Shown: piece by piece, positions 16,587 to 24,021 of the stretch
How positions within the stretch are numbered: position 1 is the first letter of the stretch
Layout: every line of letters begins with the position of its first letter
Source: Phycisphaerales bacterium
GTDB lineage: Bacteria; Planctomycetota; Phycisphaerae; Sedimentisphaerales; Anaerobacaceae
DNA length: 36,564 nucleotides
Direction of reading: 5' to 3'
NCBI GenBank assembly: GCA_030602885.1
Contig: JAUVYV010000032.1
Span: 1 to 36,564, forward strand
Made by a program: the position numbers and the translations under genes
The notes under the pieces: generated by a model
Databases searched by the model: none
What the model was told of the DNA's origin: nothing
What the model saw: only the letters and a program-made list of their open reading frames with translations

Positions 16587-17395
16587 AACCGAACCGAAGA
16601 CAATCCGGCCTTACTCTCACGGAGATGATAGTCGTCATCGGCATAATCGCTCTGCTCGGGGCCTTGGCTGCGCCTGCCACAAAGCTGTTCTTCAGGAGCT
16701 TCGAATCCGAAGGCGGTACAAAGGCAATGATTAGCTCCGCTTTGGCCAGCGCCCGCGCCATCGCCGCTAAAGAGCAGCGCTACGCCGGCATCCGATTCCA
16801 GAAGGCCTACGACCCCGCCGGTCCACTCGATGCGTCTCAGTACATCATATTTATCGTCCACGACCCTAACAGGACAGAAAAGGCCAATGGTTTTCGCGCT
16901 GTCGATGGTCTTGAGCCAATCAAACTGCCGGATACACTCGGCGTGATGGATGAGACGCTCATAAGACAGAAGCGAACTGATGACCCAACCTGGGAGCTAA
17001 GCACGGATCCTGAACTGACCGAACTGACGACCTTTTCGATAGTATTCTCGCCTTCCGGGCGTCTCGTAATACATAAGGTGAGGGTTAGAAACAGAGATGC
17101 AATGCCAAAGTGGATTTCGCCCGGTATCACACTCGATAACAGCCGGGATGATATCTTCAACACAGTTGCTCGTGTCACCGACTCTGTAAACCCTCATGGC
17201 ATGTTCATCCAGGATGACGATATTACGATAGGCTTAGCTGAGGAGTTCAGCTGCAGCCGCTTCATCATCTACGAAACAGAAAAATTCAACCGGGCCTACC
17301 AGGCAGGCCAGGCGTATTCCGGCTATCTCTACAGCGTAATTGACAAGGTCATTTACCTGAATCCTTATTCCGGGACAATAATCCCGGCGGATTGA
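16583..17395 (+). CDS. GspH-like minor pseudopilin
   Basis: This 270-residue prepilin has leader 'MKPNRRQSG' and mature start LTLTEMIVVIGIIALLGALAAPA, with Gly at -1 and Glu at +5. After the N-terminal helix, 'GTKAMISSALASARAIAAKEQRYAGIRFQ' matches the GspH/FimT pattern (helix followed by a strand starting near Gly-Ile-x-Phe). 'FSIVFSPSGRLVIHKVRV' is the typical late GspH segment (compare F-x-P-x-G-x). Its position directly after the GspG genes and before a GspI-like gene fits the canonical G-H-I-J-K order. It overlaps the previous stop by 4 bases. Confidence 0.85.
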   Translation: MKPNRRQSGLTLTEMIVVIGIIALLGALAAPATKLFFRSFESEGGTKAMISSALASARAIAAKEQRYAGIRFQKAYDPAGPLDASQYIIFIVHDPNRTEKANGFRAVDGLEPIKLPDTLGVMDETLIRQKRTDDPTWELSTDPELTELTTFSIVFSPSGRLVIHKVRVRNRDAMPKWISPGITLDNSRDDIFNTVARVTDSVNPHGMFIQDDDITIGLAEEFSCSRFIIYETEKFNRAYQAGQAYSGYLYSVIDKVIYLNPYSGTIIPAD

Positions 17396-17402
17396 ACCGG
17401 CT

Positions 17403-18215
17403 ATGAGAGATAATCGCAGACATAAAGGTTTCTCGCTTACCGAGGTTTTGCTCTCGCTTGGCACGCTGGCCATCGGAATGATGTTTATTGCCGGTGTCTT
17501 TCCGGTCGGCATTCATTTTGCGACGGTAACAACCGAGCGAAGCATCGCCGCCGCTGCTGCCGACGAGGCCTTTGCAAAGATTCGGCTCACAGCCGCAGAC
17601 CTCGGTGTGCCGATTCGTGCGTCTGATTTTATTTACATCGGTTCTGCCAATTTTGAACTGCTGGTCAATGCCAAACGGGGCGCATTGCTGGAACCGCTAA
17701 ACGTTATGGAATTCGCGTATCCGTCTAATCCCGGCCCGTTCTCGTCGAAGAAATACTTCTGGTCGGCTGTCTGCCGAAGAGAAGACCCTAATGCGGTTCA
17801 GGTTACCGTCTTTGTCAGCAGAAAGGTCGGCTCGGCGAGTAACTATTGGATTCGTGATGCGCTTGGCCAGCCGCAGCCGCAGGCCACACTTGAGAAGCGG
17901 CCTGTGCCCATTCCTATCAATGTTACTTTATCGCTCAGTGGCAGGGCCGACGAGCTGGCTATCGTTGACAATTTTCCCGCCGACCTTGTCAGCGAAGAGA
18001 TGTTCATCAATTCCGGCTACACGATTGTGGACGATGCAACCGGTCAGATATATCGGGTCCTCGAACGCTACGAGCCGCCGTTCTTCGGCAACGTTATTCG
18101 GCTGGACCGCCCCTGGCAAGGTACTTTACCCGGTGCGGTCTGGGTCGTTCCACCGCCGGTCGGCGGCGGCAGAGGCCCCTGTGTTGCCGTCTATCAAAAA
18201 GTAGTCCGATTCTAA
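17403..18215 (+). CDS. GspI/PilV-like minor pseudopilin
   Basis: This 270-residue prepilin has leader 'MRDNRRHKG' and mature start FSLTEVLLSLGTLAIGMMFIAGVFPVG, with Gly -1 and Glu +5. The Phe-Ser-Leu-x-Glu-Val-Leu start and the Gly-rich second half of the helix are typical of GspI and PilV-like minor pseudopilins. The remaining globular part (about 60-270) is longer than in proteobacterial GspI (about 120 residues in total) and ends with a Gly-rich 'PPPVGGGRGPCVAVYQ'. It starts 7 bases after the GspH stop. Its TAA lies only 5 bases before the inverted repeat bounding the inserted GxxExxY unit. Confidence 0.82.
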   Translation: MRDNRRHKGFSLTEVLLSLGTLAIGMMFIAGVFPVGIHFATVTTERSIAAAAADEAFAKIRLTAADLGVPIRASDFIYIGSANFELLVNAKRGALLEPLNVMEFAYPSNPGPFSSKKYFWSAVCRREDPNAVQVTVFVSRKVGSASNYWIRDALGQPQPQATLEKRPVPIPINVTLSLSGRADELAIVDNFPADLVSEEMFINSGYTIVDDATGQIYRVLERYEPPFFGNVIRLDRPWQGTLPGAVWVVPPPVGGGRGPCVAVYQKVVRF

Positions 18216-18220
18216 TTTTT

Positions 18221-18247
18221 TTACCACTAAGGCACAAAGACACAAAG
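18221..18247 (+). repeat. Left inverted repeat of the GxxExxY unit
   Basis: It starts with TTACCACTAAGGCACAAAG and ends GACACAAAG, 5 bases after the gspI stop codon. The GxxExxY ATG follows 6 bases after its end. Mismatches to the right repeat are at positions 8, 12, 16 and 18. Confidence 0.75.
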
Positions 18248-18253
18248 TTGAAC

Positions 18254-18646
18254 ATGGAATATCAAAAGCTGTCAACGAAAACCGAAGGAATTGCAGAGGC
18301 AGTTGTAAATGCCGCCTATTCCGTGCATAAAGCACTCGGCCCCGGCCTGCTCGAAAACGTGTATGAGATTTGCTTCTGTCACGAGCTAACCAAGGCCGAC
18401 CTTGCCTATCAAAGGCAGGTTGCTGTCCCAATACAATATGACGGAATAACGTTTCACGAGGCCTTGCGAATCGATATCCTCGTTGCCGACGAAGTCATCT
18501 GTGAAATAAAGTCTGCTGACCGAATGAATCCGGTTTATACGGCTCAGTTGCTTAGCTATCTTAAACTTACGGGCAAGCGCCTCGGTTTTCTTATAAATTT
18601 TAATGTCCCTGTAATAAAAGATGGTATCAAAAGAGTTATTCTCTAA
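18254..18646 (+). CDS. GxxExxY family protein (PD-(D/E)XK nuclease-like fold)
   Basis: This 130-residue protein carries the defining motif as GLLENVY in 'ALGPGLLENVYE', and an 'RIDILVADEVICEIKSA' segment matching the D..ExK core of PD-(D/E)XK folds, then 'YTAQLLSYLKLTGKRLGFLINFN'. The family is widespread, often multi-copy in one genome, and its function is unknown to me beyond the nuclease-like fold. I prefer the ATG at 18254; a TTG at 18248 inside the repeat edge is an alternative. It has nothing in common with the pseudopilin genes on either side and is bounded by inverted repeats, so it is an insertion. The motif residues are intact, so it is not obviously decayed. Confidence 0.88.
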   Translation: MEYQKLSTKTEGIAEAVVNAAYSVHKALGPGLLENVYEICFCHELTKADLAYQRQVAVPIQYDGITFHEALRIDILVADEVICEIKSADRMNPVYTAQLLSYLKLTGKRLGFLINFNVPVIKDGIKRVIL

Positions 18647-18651
18647 TTCAG

Positions 18652-18671
18652 TGTTTTGGTGTCTTAATGGT
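18652..18671 (-). repeat. Inner partial copy of the right inverted repeat
   Basis: This 20-base stretch matches 16 of 20 bases of the right repeat (direct orientation relative to 18697-18716) and lies 5 bases after the GxxExxY stop. It may be an older end or a tandem duplicate of the end. Confidence 0.6.
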
Positions 18672-18691
18672 GAGTAAAATGATTGAGTAAC

Positions 18692-18718
18692 CTTTGTGTC
18701 CTGGTGTCTTCGTGGTAA
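18692..18718 (-). repeat. Right inverted repeat, overlapping the gspJ start
   Basis: This is the inverted partner of 18221-18247 (23 of 27 match). Its outer end, CGTGGTAA on the plus strand, contains the GTG proposed as the start of the gspJ-like gene. Confidence 0.75.
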
Positions 18719-19815
18719 GAATAAAAAGGGCCTTTACCTTAATCGAGCTTGTCGTTGCCGTCGGCCTTCTGGCCATGATGCTCGTCTTTGCGGGTAGCAT
18801 CTTCAGGGCAAGTATCGGCGCACAGCGCACGGCTGGCGCAAATGCCGACATTATGCAAAAGCTCCGCGCCATAACCGACCAGCTTAATGCGGATTTCAAG
18901 GGCCTTCGCAAAGACGCCCCGCTGCTCGTATGGTTTCAGTATGACCCGAATACCGGCGAGCGATTTGACCAGATTATGTTTTTTGCCGACGGTGATTTTC
19001 AATCGACCCAGCCTTATGATGACATCCCTCCGGGCGCTGCGTTTGTTCCCGCCGATACGGGTGTTCCTGTGGTCTCCAACGTCGCCAGGATATACTATGG
19101 CCAGGCCGACCTTTTCGACTACCAGACCTCTCCTCGCAGCCGGATTGAGCATTACTACTTGTTTAATACCCTTGCCAGACGCCGGCATCTGCTCACTGCC
19201 GACCCGGACGTTTATGCCTTTCCGACCATTATTACTCCCGCTGATTTTTTCTCCACGTTCAATGCCTTTGATAACGATATGTTTGAGCACGACAGCATTG
19301 TCCTTGCCGTCTGGCAGGCACTGTTCAAAGATGCCGATTACAACAGCACGTTAATCTCAACATGTTTCGGCAATCGGCCTGGAATCGACCTTTATAACGA
19401 CCACAAAGAAGGTCTGCATATGTTGCTCTCTCAGCAGGTCAGCAGCTTCTCCGTACAGTGGGGATACAGATTCTACAATCCGCTTGCCGTACCGGTTATC
19501 GACCGCTACCTCTGGTGGCCGAGTGCCGACATGGACGGTGACGGGTTTGATGACGACCCAAACGATTTCAGTACGATGCAAAGCGTCCATATACTTTTGG
19601 ACTATGCCTTTGGCATCTACTTAAATCTGCCCGGGGGACTCGATCCGATTGCCTTTCCCAACTGGTTCAAACCGGATTTTGCAGCCGGTTCTTTGCACAG
19701 CTTTGGACCGAGGTTTTTCCCGGACGCTCTGAAGTTTACATTTACTTTGCATGATTCAAAGGGCTTTGTCAGACAGGGGCAGACGTTTACCCATATCGTG
19801 TATTTGGACGATTAG
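18712..19815 (+). CDS. GspJ-like minor pseudopilin
   Basis: This prepilin of about 367 residues starts MVRIKRA, then FTLIELVVAVGLLAMMLVFAGSIF, with Ala at -1 and Glu at +5. After the helix, 'ANADIMQKLRAITDQLNADFKGLRKDAPLLVWFQ' fits GspJ, where the segment after the helix is followed by 'D...' and a strand. The later 'SFSVQWGYRFYNP' and C-terminal 'LKFTFTLHDSKGFVRQGQTFTHIVYL' also resemble GspJ. No ATG is available upstream: the candidates are GTG 18712 and TTG 18694, both inside the right inverted repeat, and no good ribosome site is visible. The N-terminal codons were therefore probably replaced or contributed by the inserted element. Confidence 0.82.
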   Translation: MVRIKRAFTLIELVVAVGLLAMMLVFAGSIFRASIGAQRTAGANADIMQKLRAITDQLNADFKGLRKDAPLLVWFQYDPNTGERFDQIMFFADGDFQSTQPYDDIPPGAAFVPADTGVPVVSNVARIYYGQADLFDYQTSPRSRIEHYYLFNTLARRRHLLTADPDVYAFPTIITPADFFSTFNAFDNDMFEHDSIVLAVWQALFKDADYNSTLISTCFGNRPGIDLYNDHKEGLHMLLSQQVSSFSVQWGYRFYNPLAVPVIDRYLWWPSADMDGDGFDDDPNDFSTMQSVHILLDYAFGIYLNLPGGLDPIAFPNWFKPDFAAGSLHSFGPRFFPDALKFTFTLHDSKGFVRQGQTFTHIVYLDD

Positions 19816-19817
19816 AG

Positions 19818-22646
19818 ATGGCACGGATGAAATGCCGACATGGAGTTTTGAAGAAAAAAGTTGCCACCGGCTCCGCACTTATTCTTGCCGTCGTCCTGAC
19901 AAGTCTGCTGGCTGTTATCGGCGTTGCCTTTTTGCTTAGCTCCCGTGTTGACAGCATTGCCACCAGCGCCTTGGCCGAGAACAAAGAGCTGAACCTCGCC
20001 GTCGATACCGTTGTTGCCAAGATTTCCGAGCAGCTCGTTGTCGATACCCCCGGCATAATCGCCGATGAGTATTATGACTACCCCGACTCCAATAACCCCT
20101 GGCTGGCCTCGCTCGAGCCGGAGGTCGATAACAGCTTCGTTCATTTCTGGCGCAAAATAAGCGACATTTACGAATCTCCGGTCAATTCGGCTGTTGGGTT
20201 GCTCGACTGGCTCGATGCCGACCCCGCCGACTGGCAGGAGCAGGCCTATCTCAATGAGAATCTTGGCGCCTATAACCTGACCGCACAGGTCATAGCGCCC
20301 GCAGACCCGGTCACAGGAGTTGTATCGGCGGTTGACCCTACCAGTACGCTCGATTTTGGCGGGCCCGCCGACGCCGATGGCGACGGCGTTGCGGACAGCA
20401 GGTGGATACGCCTGCCGGATATGACCTCCGGCAAAGGAAAACCGATCTACGCCGCAGTAAGAGTCGTCGATAACTCCGCCATGCTCAACGTAAACACCGC
20501 CTACAGATTCGACCCCAACACTGCCGACGGGGTGGTATATGGTCTCGACGGTTCGAGCCAGTTGCACGTTAATCTGGTGGGATTGTCATTTCGAGGCGGT
20601 ACATCGGATCCTGATGGGACGTGGCTGACAACTGTTCGTTCGGGAATGGCTGAACCTGGTGATCCTAACTATGAGCAGGATGTTGTCTGGAATTATGCTG
20701 AGCCGAATGGACAGCACACCCCGTTTGACATCTCCGATGAACTGAAACTCCGGAATCGCTACCAGATAAACTATAATCTAATGGTATCGAGAATCGAGGA
20801 GCTCTGGGATAGGGGTTTTGATGGTCCGCTTTATGTACCACTTCAACCGGACGATTCCCTTGAGCCATGGTTCTTTAAGGCCAACTATAGCTCACCGGAC
20901 CCCTGTCTGTACGACTATCGCCACATCGCCACAATCAATAATATGGATCGCATTATCCCGCCTCAAATCGTCCGGCCCGGGGATAACTGGAAAATGCTTA
21001 ACATCAATGAGGTCTCCTCTGCTAACAAGAACAAGGTATTTGACTATCTCAGAGCCGGCCTTATCGACGCACTCCCTCCAACGGCTGATATGAACGTAGT
21101 AGGACCCCAAATAGATGCCAGCGCTGCGCAAATCGCCGCCAATCTCATTGACTACCGCGACGCTGATGCCAATGTAACGGTAATTGACGCCAACACCGGT
21201 ACTGTCTACGGTTTCGAACAGCCCTGCGTCTATATCTCCGAATTAGCCCAGGCCTTTCAACTCCTGGACCCAAACGGTGACCCCAACGACCCAAATAATA
21301 TCGTAAGTGCCTTTGCAATCGAGCTGCACAAACCCTACTGGGAGGATAATCGCCCTGCTGATGGTCAATGGCGGCTTTCGATACTCGATACTTCTGGATT
21401 CGTGATTTCTGATATCCCCATATTCTGGTCAGGCAGTAATAGATTCCATGTGATGAGGGATGACCCGTCTTTACTCCTAACCGTGGATTTTTCCGACGTC
21501 AACGCCCCCAACGACATAAATGAGCCAAACGGGACGCCTCAGCCGATTGATGTGGATGCCAACCTGCTCATCCCCGACACCATTTTGCAACTGAGCCGTT
21601 TTGTCCCTGACGCAAATACCTGGCTGACGGTCGATACCGCCGTCATCCCCGACTACAACACCGGCTGGCCCGGGCCCAACACCCTTGCCATGGGAAGCTA
21701 TAGTTATCAACGAGACATCACCCTGCACAAATGCATAAGGCGCATCTGGGACCAGGACATCGTCCTGCCCTCCCTCGGCTACTACATCCCGATATCTAAT
21801 CCGTTTGACCCCTGGCCCGGCTATCTGCTCCAGGCGCACCCTGCAAATGCTGCCTTTACAAACGTCGGCGAAATTGGAATGCTCTTCGCCACCAGCGCCT
21901 ATTCAATCGGCAGCGGTCATACCGAAGGTGTGATCCCCCTTGATCCTGACCTGCTTCCCACTCGGCTGAACCTGGCCGACCCGCGATTCCAGAGTCTGTC
22001 CCGGTATCTGACTGTGATGGACCCCATCGATTATGGTCACCCTCCCGGGGAAACAAGAGTAAAGGGCCGAATCAATATCAACACCGCACCGTGGTTCGTA
22101 CTCGCGCAACTGCCCTGGGTTACGCCCGAACTCGCACAGGCAATCGTTGCATACAGGGACAAGATGCTTCTGAGAGATACGCTGGGCAACGACATCGCCG
22201 ATTACACTGACCGTACGCTCACAACCGGCAGTGCCGTCCTTCTGCGGGAAGCGCCCGGCTTTGAAAACGCCTGCGAATTGGCGAATGTCACCAATACCGC
22301 CGCTGTCGCCTCCGCACCGGCCTACGACATTCGCTTCTATGCTCGCGATCCAGGACCTGCAGCCGGCGATCAGGTCGGTTTCCCCGACCTGCCCCAAACA
22401 AATCCAGTCGAGCTGGTGGACTTCGATGGCTCACCGGATGACTTTGAGGAGAGAGATGTTATATTCGCTCGCATCAGCAATCTCGTCACTGTCCGAAGTG
22501 ATATCTTTACCGCTTACATACTCGTGCGCATCGGAAGAGACGGCCCGCAAAAACGAGTCATCGCCGTTCTCGACAGAAGCGAAGTCACGCCGACAAATAC
22601 CAAGGTCAAGCTGATAGCCCTGCACCCCGTTCCTGACCCAAGATAA
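19818..22646 (+). CDS. Very large GspK-like pseudopilin
   Basis: This 942-residue protein starts 2 bases after gspJ. A basic leader ends in 'KVATG', then SALILAVVLTSLLAVIGVAFLL. Glu+5 is missing, which is the known hallmark of GspK, the tip pseudopilin. A helix-hairpin-helix-like segment near residues 748-785, 'RININTAPWFVLAQLPWVTPELAQAIVAYRDK', is the strongest GspK mark. Proteobacterial GspK has about 320 residues, so some 600 are extra. The insert includes 'DADGDGVADSRW' (about residue 185), a calcium-type loop, and Pro/Asn/Asp-rich stretches such as 'DPNGDPNDPNN'. Last of the locus; it converges with the inositol monophosphatase gene 7 bases away, with no terminator seen. Confidence 0.83.
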   Translation: MARMKCRHGVLKKKVATGSALILAVVLTSLLAVIGVAFLLSSRVDSIATSALAENKELNLAVDTVVAKISEQLVVDTPGIIADEYYDYPDSNNPWLASLEPEVDNSFVHFWRKISDIYESPVNSAVGLLDWLDADPADWQEQAYLNENLGAYNLTAQVIAPADPVTGVVSAVDPTSTLDFGGPADADGDGVADSRWIRLPDMTSGKGKPIYAAVRVVDNSAMLNVNTAYRFDPNTADGVVYGLDGSSQLHVNLVGLSFRGGTSDPDGTWLTTVRSGMAEPGDPNYEQDVVWNYAEPNGQHTPFDISDELKLRNRYQINYNLMVSRIEELWDRGFDGPLYVPLQPDDSLEPWFFKANYSSPDPCLYDYRHIATINNMDRIIPPQIVRPGDNWKMLNINEVSSANKNKVFDYLRAGLIDALPPTADMNVVGPQIDASAAQIAANLIDYRDADANVTVIDANTGTVYGFEQPCVYISELAQAFQLLDPNGDPNDPNNIVSAFAIELHKPYWEDNRPADGQWRLSILDTSGFVISDIPIFWSGSNRFHVMRDDPSLLLTVDFSDVNAPNDINEPNGTPQPIDVDANLLIPDTILQLSRFVPDANTWLTVDTAVIPDYNTGWPGPNTLAMGSYSYQRDITLHKCIRRIWDQDIVLPSLGYYIPISNPFDPWPGYLLQAHPANAAFTNVGEIGMLFATSAYSIGSGHTEGVIPLDPDLLPTRLNLADPRFQSLSRYLTVMDPIDYGHPPGETRVKGRININTAPWFVLAQLPWVTPELAQAIVAYRDKMLLRDTLGNDIADYTDRTLTTGSAVLLREAPGFENACELANVTNTAAVASAPAYDIRFYARDPGPAAGDQVGFPDLPQTNPVELVDFDGSPDDFEERDVIFARISNLVTVRSDIFTAYILVRIGRDGPQKRVIAVLDRSEVTPTNTKVKLIALHPVPDPR

Positions 22647-22653
22647 CAAACTG

Positions 22654-23466
22654 CTACTTTAGTAATTCAAGAATCTGCTGATAGACCTTTTTATTGGCCG
22701 TCATTGTTCGAATCGGTGTGCCCTGATATGCATCGAGGTCGATTGGGAAAATCTTCTTCCCATCCCAGTCGCTGACGATTGCTCCGGCGTTCTCGGCAAT
22801 GAGTGCTCCGGCTGCGATGTCCCACAGCTTCGGATTCACAAAAACATTCGCAATCAGCCCCCCCCTGGCCAGGTATGCAAACTGCAAGCTCGTACTGCCC
22901 AAGTTCCGAAACCGAGTTCGCCGCATAAGCTCTATCACCCACCCCGGAACGTCTTTATCGAAATGACTGTCCATACCCACGCTTGAAAACTTGTCGATTC
23001 CGTCCTCGCTCGCCCTGATTCTCCTGCCGTTAAGATGGGCCTCGCCGCTTTTGACAGCCGTGTACATCGAATCGGTCGCGGGGTCAAATATCACGCCCAC
23101 TACGGGCTGGCCCTCACACATCACCGCAACATGAACCGTAAACAACAGCATTCCCTTTGCAAAGTTGTTCGTCCCGTCTATCGGGTCTATCACCCACCAT
23201 ATCTGCTCTGCCCCTCGCGGCGACTGCTTGAAAAGCTCACTGCCCCGGCCTTCTTCGGCGATGAATCCGTGGTCGGGATAGGTCTCCTTGATCCGGTCAA
23301 CGATTATCTCCTGGCATATCGTGTCCGCCTGCGTCACAAGCTGGTCTTCGCTCTTTACTGACACCTTAAGATAGTTCATCTCCTCCATCGCCCTCTGCCC
23401 CGCTAATCGCGCCGCCACGACAGCCGTCTCCAACATCCTGCTAAGGTCTCTCTGTTCCAATGTCAT
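22654..23466 (-). CDS. Inositol-monophosphatase family protein
   Basis: This 270-residue enzyme of the Mg-dependent FIG/IMPase superfamily hydrolyses phosphate monoesters such as myo-inositol 1-phosphate (other members use fructose 1,6-bisphosphate or PAP). Metal-site motifs are intact: Glu71-Glu72 in IAEEG, Asp94-Pro-Ile-Asp97-Gly-Thr in WVIDPIDGTNNF, and Asp216 in LWDIAAGALIAENAG. An AAGGAAAGGTGG stretch upstream of the ATG is a good ribosome site. It is divergent from the DUF2752 gene and shares a short, promoter-dense intergenic region with it. The substrate is not determinable. Confidence 0.9.
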   Translation of the reverse strand: MTLEQRDLSRMLETAVVAARLAGQRAMEEMNYLKVSVKSEDQLVTQADTICQEIIVDRIKETYPDHGFIAEEGRGSELFKQSPRGAEQIWWVIDPIDGTNNFAKGMLLFTVHVAVMCEGQPVVGVIFDPATDSMYTAVKSGEAHLNGRRIRASEDGIDKFSSVGMDSHFDKDVPGWVIELMRRTRFRNLGSTSLQFAYLARGGLIANVFVNPKLWDIAAGALIAENAGAIVSDWDGKKIFPIDLDAYQGTPIRTMTANKKVYQQILELLK

Positions 23467-23489
23467 TACGCCACCTTTCCTTTGCTAAC

Positions 23490-23518
23490 TTGACACAAGT
23501 TCTAAATTGCCCTATTTT
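23490..23518 (+). promoter_or_regulatory. Promoter for the DUF2752 gene
   Basis: A perfect TTGACA (23490-23495), 17-base spacer and TATTTT (23513-23518). The predicted start near 23525 is only about 3 bases before the ATG at 23528, which would give a nearly leaderless transcript. Confidence 0.6.
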
Positions 23519-23542
23519 AGCATCGTTATGCAGGCAAGCCAA
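23514..23542 (-). promoter_or_regulatory. Candidate promoter for the inositol monophosphatase gene
   Basis: On the minus strand: TTGGCT (23542-23537), 17-base spacer, TAAAAT (23519-23514). It overlaps the -10 of the divergent promoter, so the two could exclude each other. The -35 is a poor match. Confidence 0.4.
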
Positions 23543-23995
23543 CACTCAAATCGGCCGAAATTCACCCGCCCGGCAACGCCTCGCCGGCGGCTTGCTGCGG
23601 CACTCGTTCTTTTTGCCATAGTCGCTTTCTTTGTGCTTCTCTGGGCCGTCGGACATTTCAGAATCCCTCTCACACCCGGCGCATGCGGCTTCGAGCAGCG
23701 ATACAACCTGCCCTGCCCAACCTGCCGGATGACCACCGCCGCAATCGCCTTCGTCCACGGCCACATCCTCCATTCCTTCTACACCCAGCCGGCCGCAGCA
23801 ATACTCTGCTCCGCTCTCGTGCTCGCCGCATTTTTCGCTTTCCTTACCGCCGTTTTTGGAGTATATTTCAGCTTCTTTGACCGGCTCCTGAGCCAGCTCA
23901 AGCTGTGGCACTGGATATTGGCGCTGCTGATTATACTCGTCGCCGGATGGGTTGTGACACTGGCGCGGGCAATTGCGGAAAACACGGCTGGCTAA
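23528..23995 (+). CDS. DUF2752 membrane protein
   Basis: This 155-residue protein belongs to DUF2752, small membrane proteins of unknown function. A basic N-terminal region (1-22) is followed by a membrane helix (about 24-42), the family signature 'CGFEQRYNLPCPTCRMTTA' (Cys53, Cys63, Cys66), and two more helices (about 80-105 and 120-142). The signature fits the family pattern of a Cys, then C-P-x-C, then a Thr-rich segment. I chose the ATG at 23528; a TTG at 23507 would lie inside the promoter. It precedes a lipoprotein gene by 26 bases. The Cys motif could bind a metal or be redox active, but nothing is established. Confidence 0.83.
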   Translation: MQASQHSNRPKFTRPATPRRRLAAALVLFAIVAFFVLLWAVGHFRIPLTPGACGFEQRYNLPCPTCRMTTAAIAFVHGHILHSFYTQPAAAILCSALVLAAFFAFLTAVFGVYFSFFDRLLSQLKLWHWILALLIILVAGWVVTLARAIAENTAG

Positions 23996-24021
23996 TTTTG
24001 TATCTGGAAAGGAAAGGAATA

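Larger units (their letters stand above)
18221..18718. mobile_element. Candidate insertion unit: inverted repeats around a GxxExxY gene
   Basis: Inverted repeats of 27 bases (18221-18247 and 18692-18718) match at 23 of 27 positions. Both begin TTACCAC (right one on the minus strand) and end GACACAAAG. Between them lies one small gene of the GxxExxY family. A second, partial copy of the right repeat lies at 18652-18671 (16 of 20 match). The unit is about 498 bases and separates gspI from gspJ, while most other pseudopilin genes here are a few bases apart or overlap. No transposase and no obvious target duplication are seen, so the mode of movement is unknown. Confidence 0.7.

Noticed and set aside
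18248-18253. TTG start for the GxxExxY gene
   Set aside because: It abuts the inverted repeat and adds only two residues; the ATG at 18254 is the simpler start.
19812-20567. 251-codon antisense frame opposite gspK
   Set aside because: Complement of a clear coding frame; low complexity with many Gly/Val and no start context.
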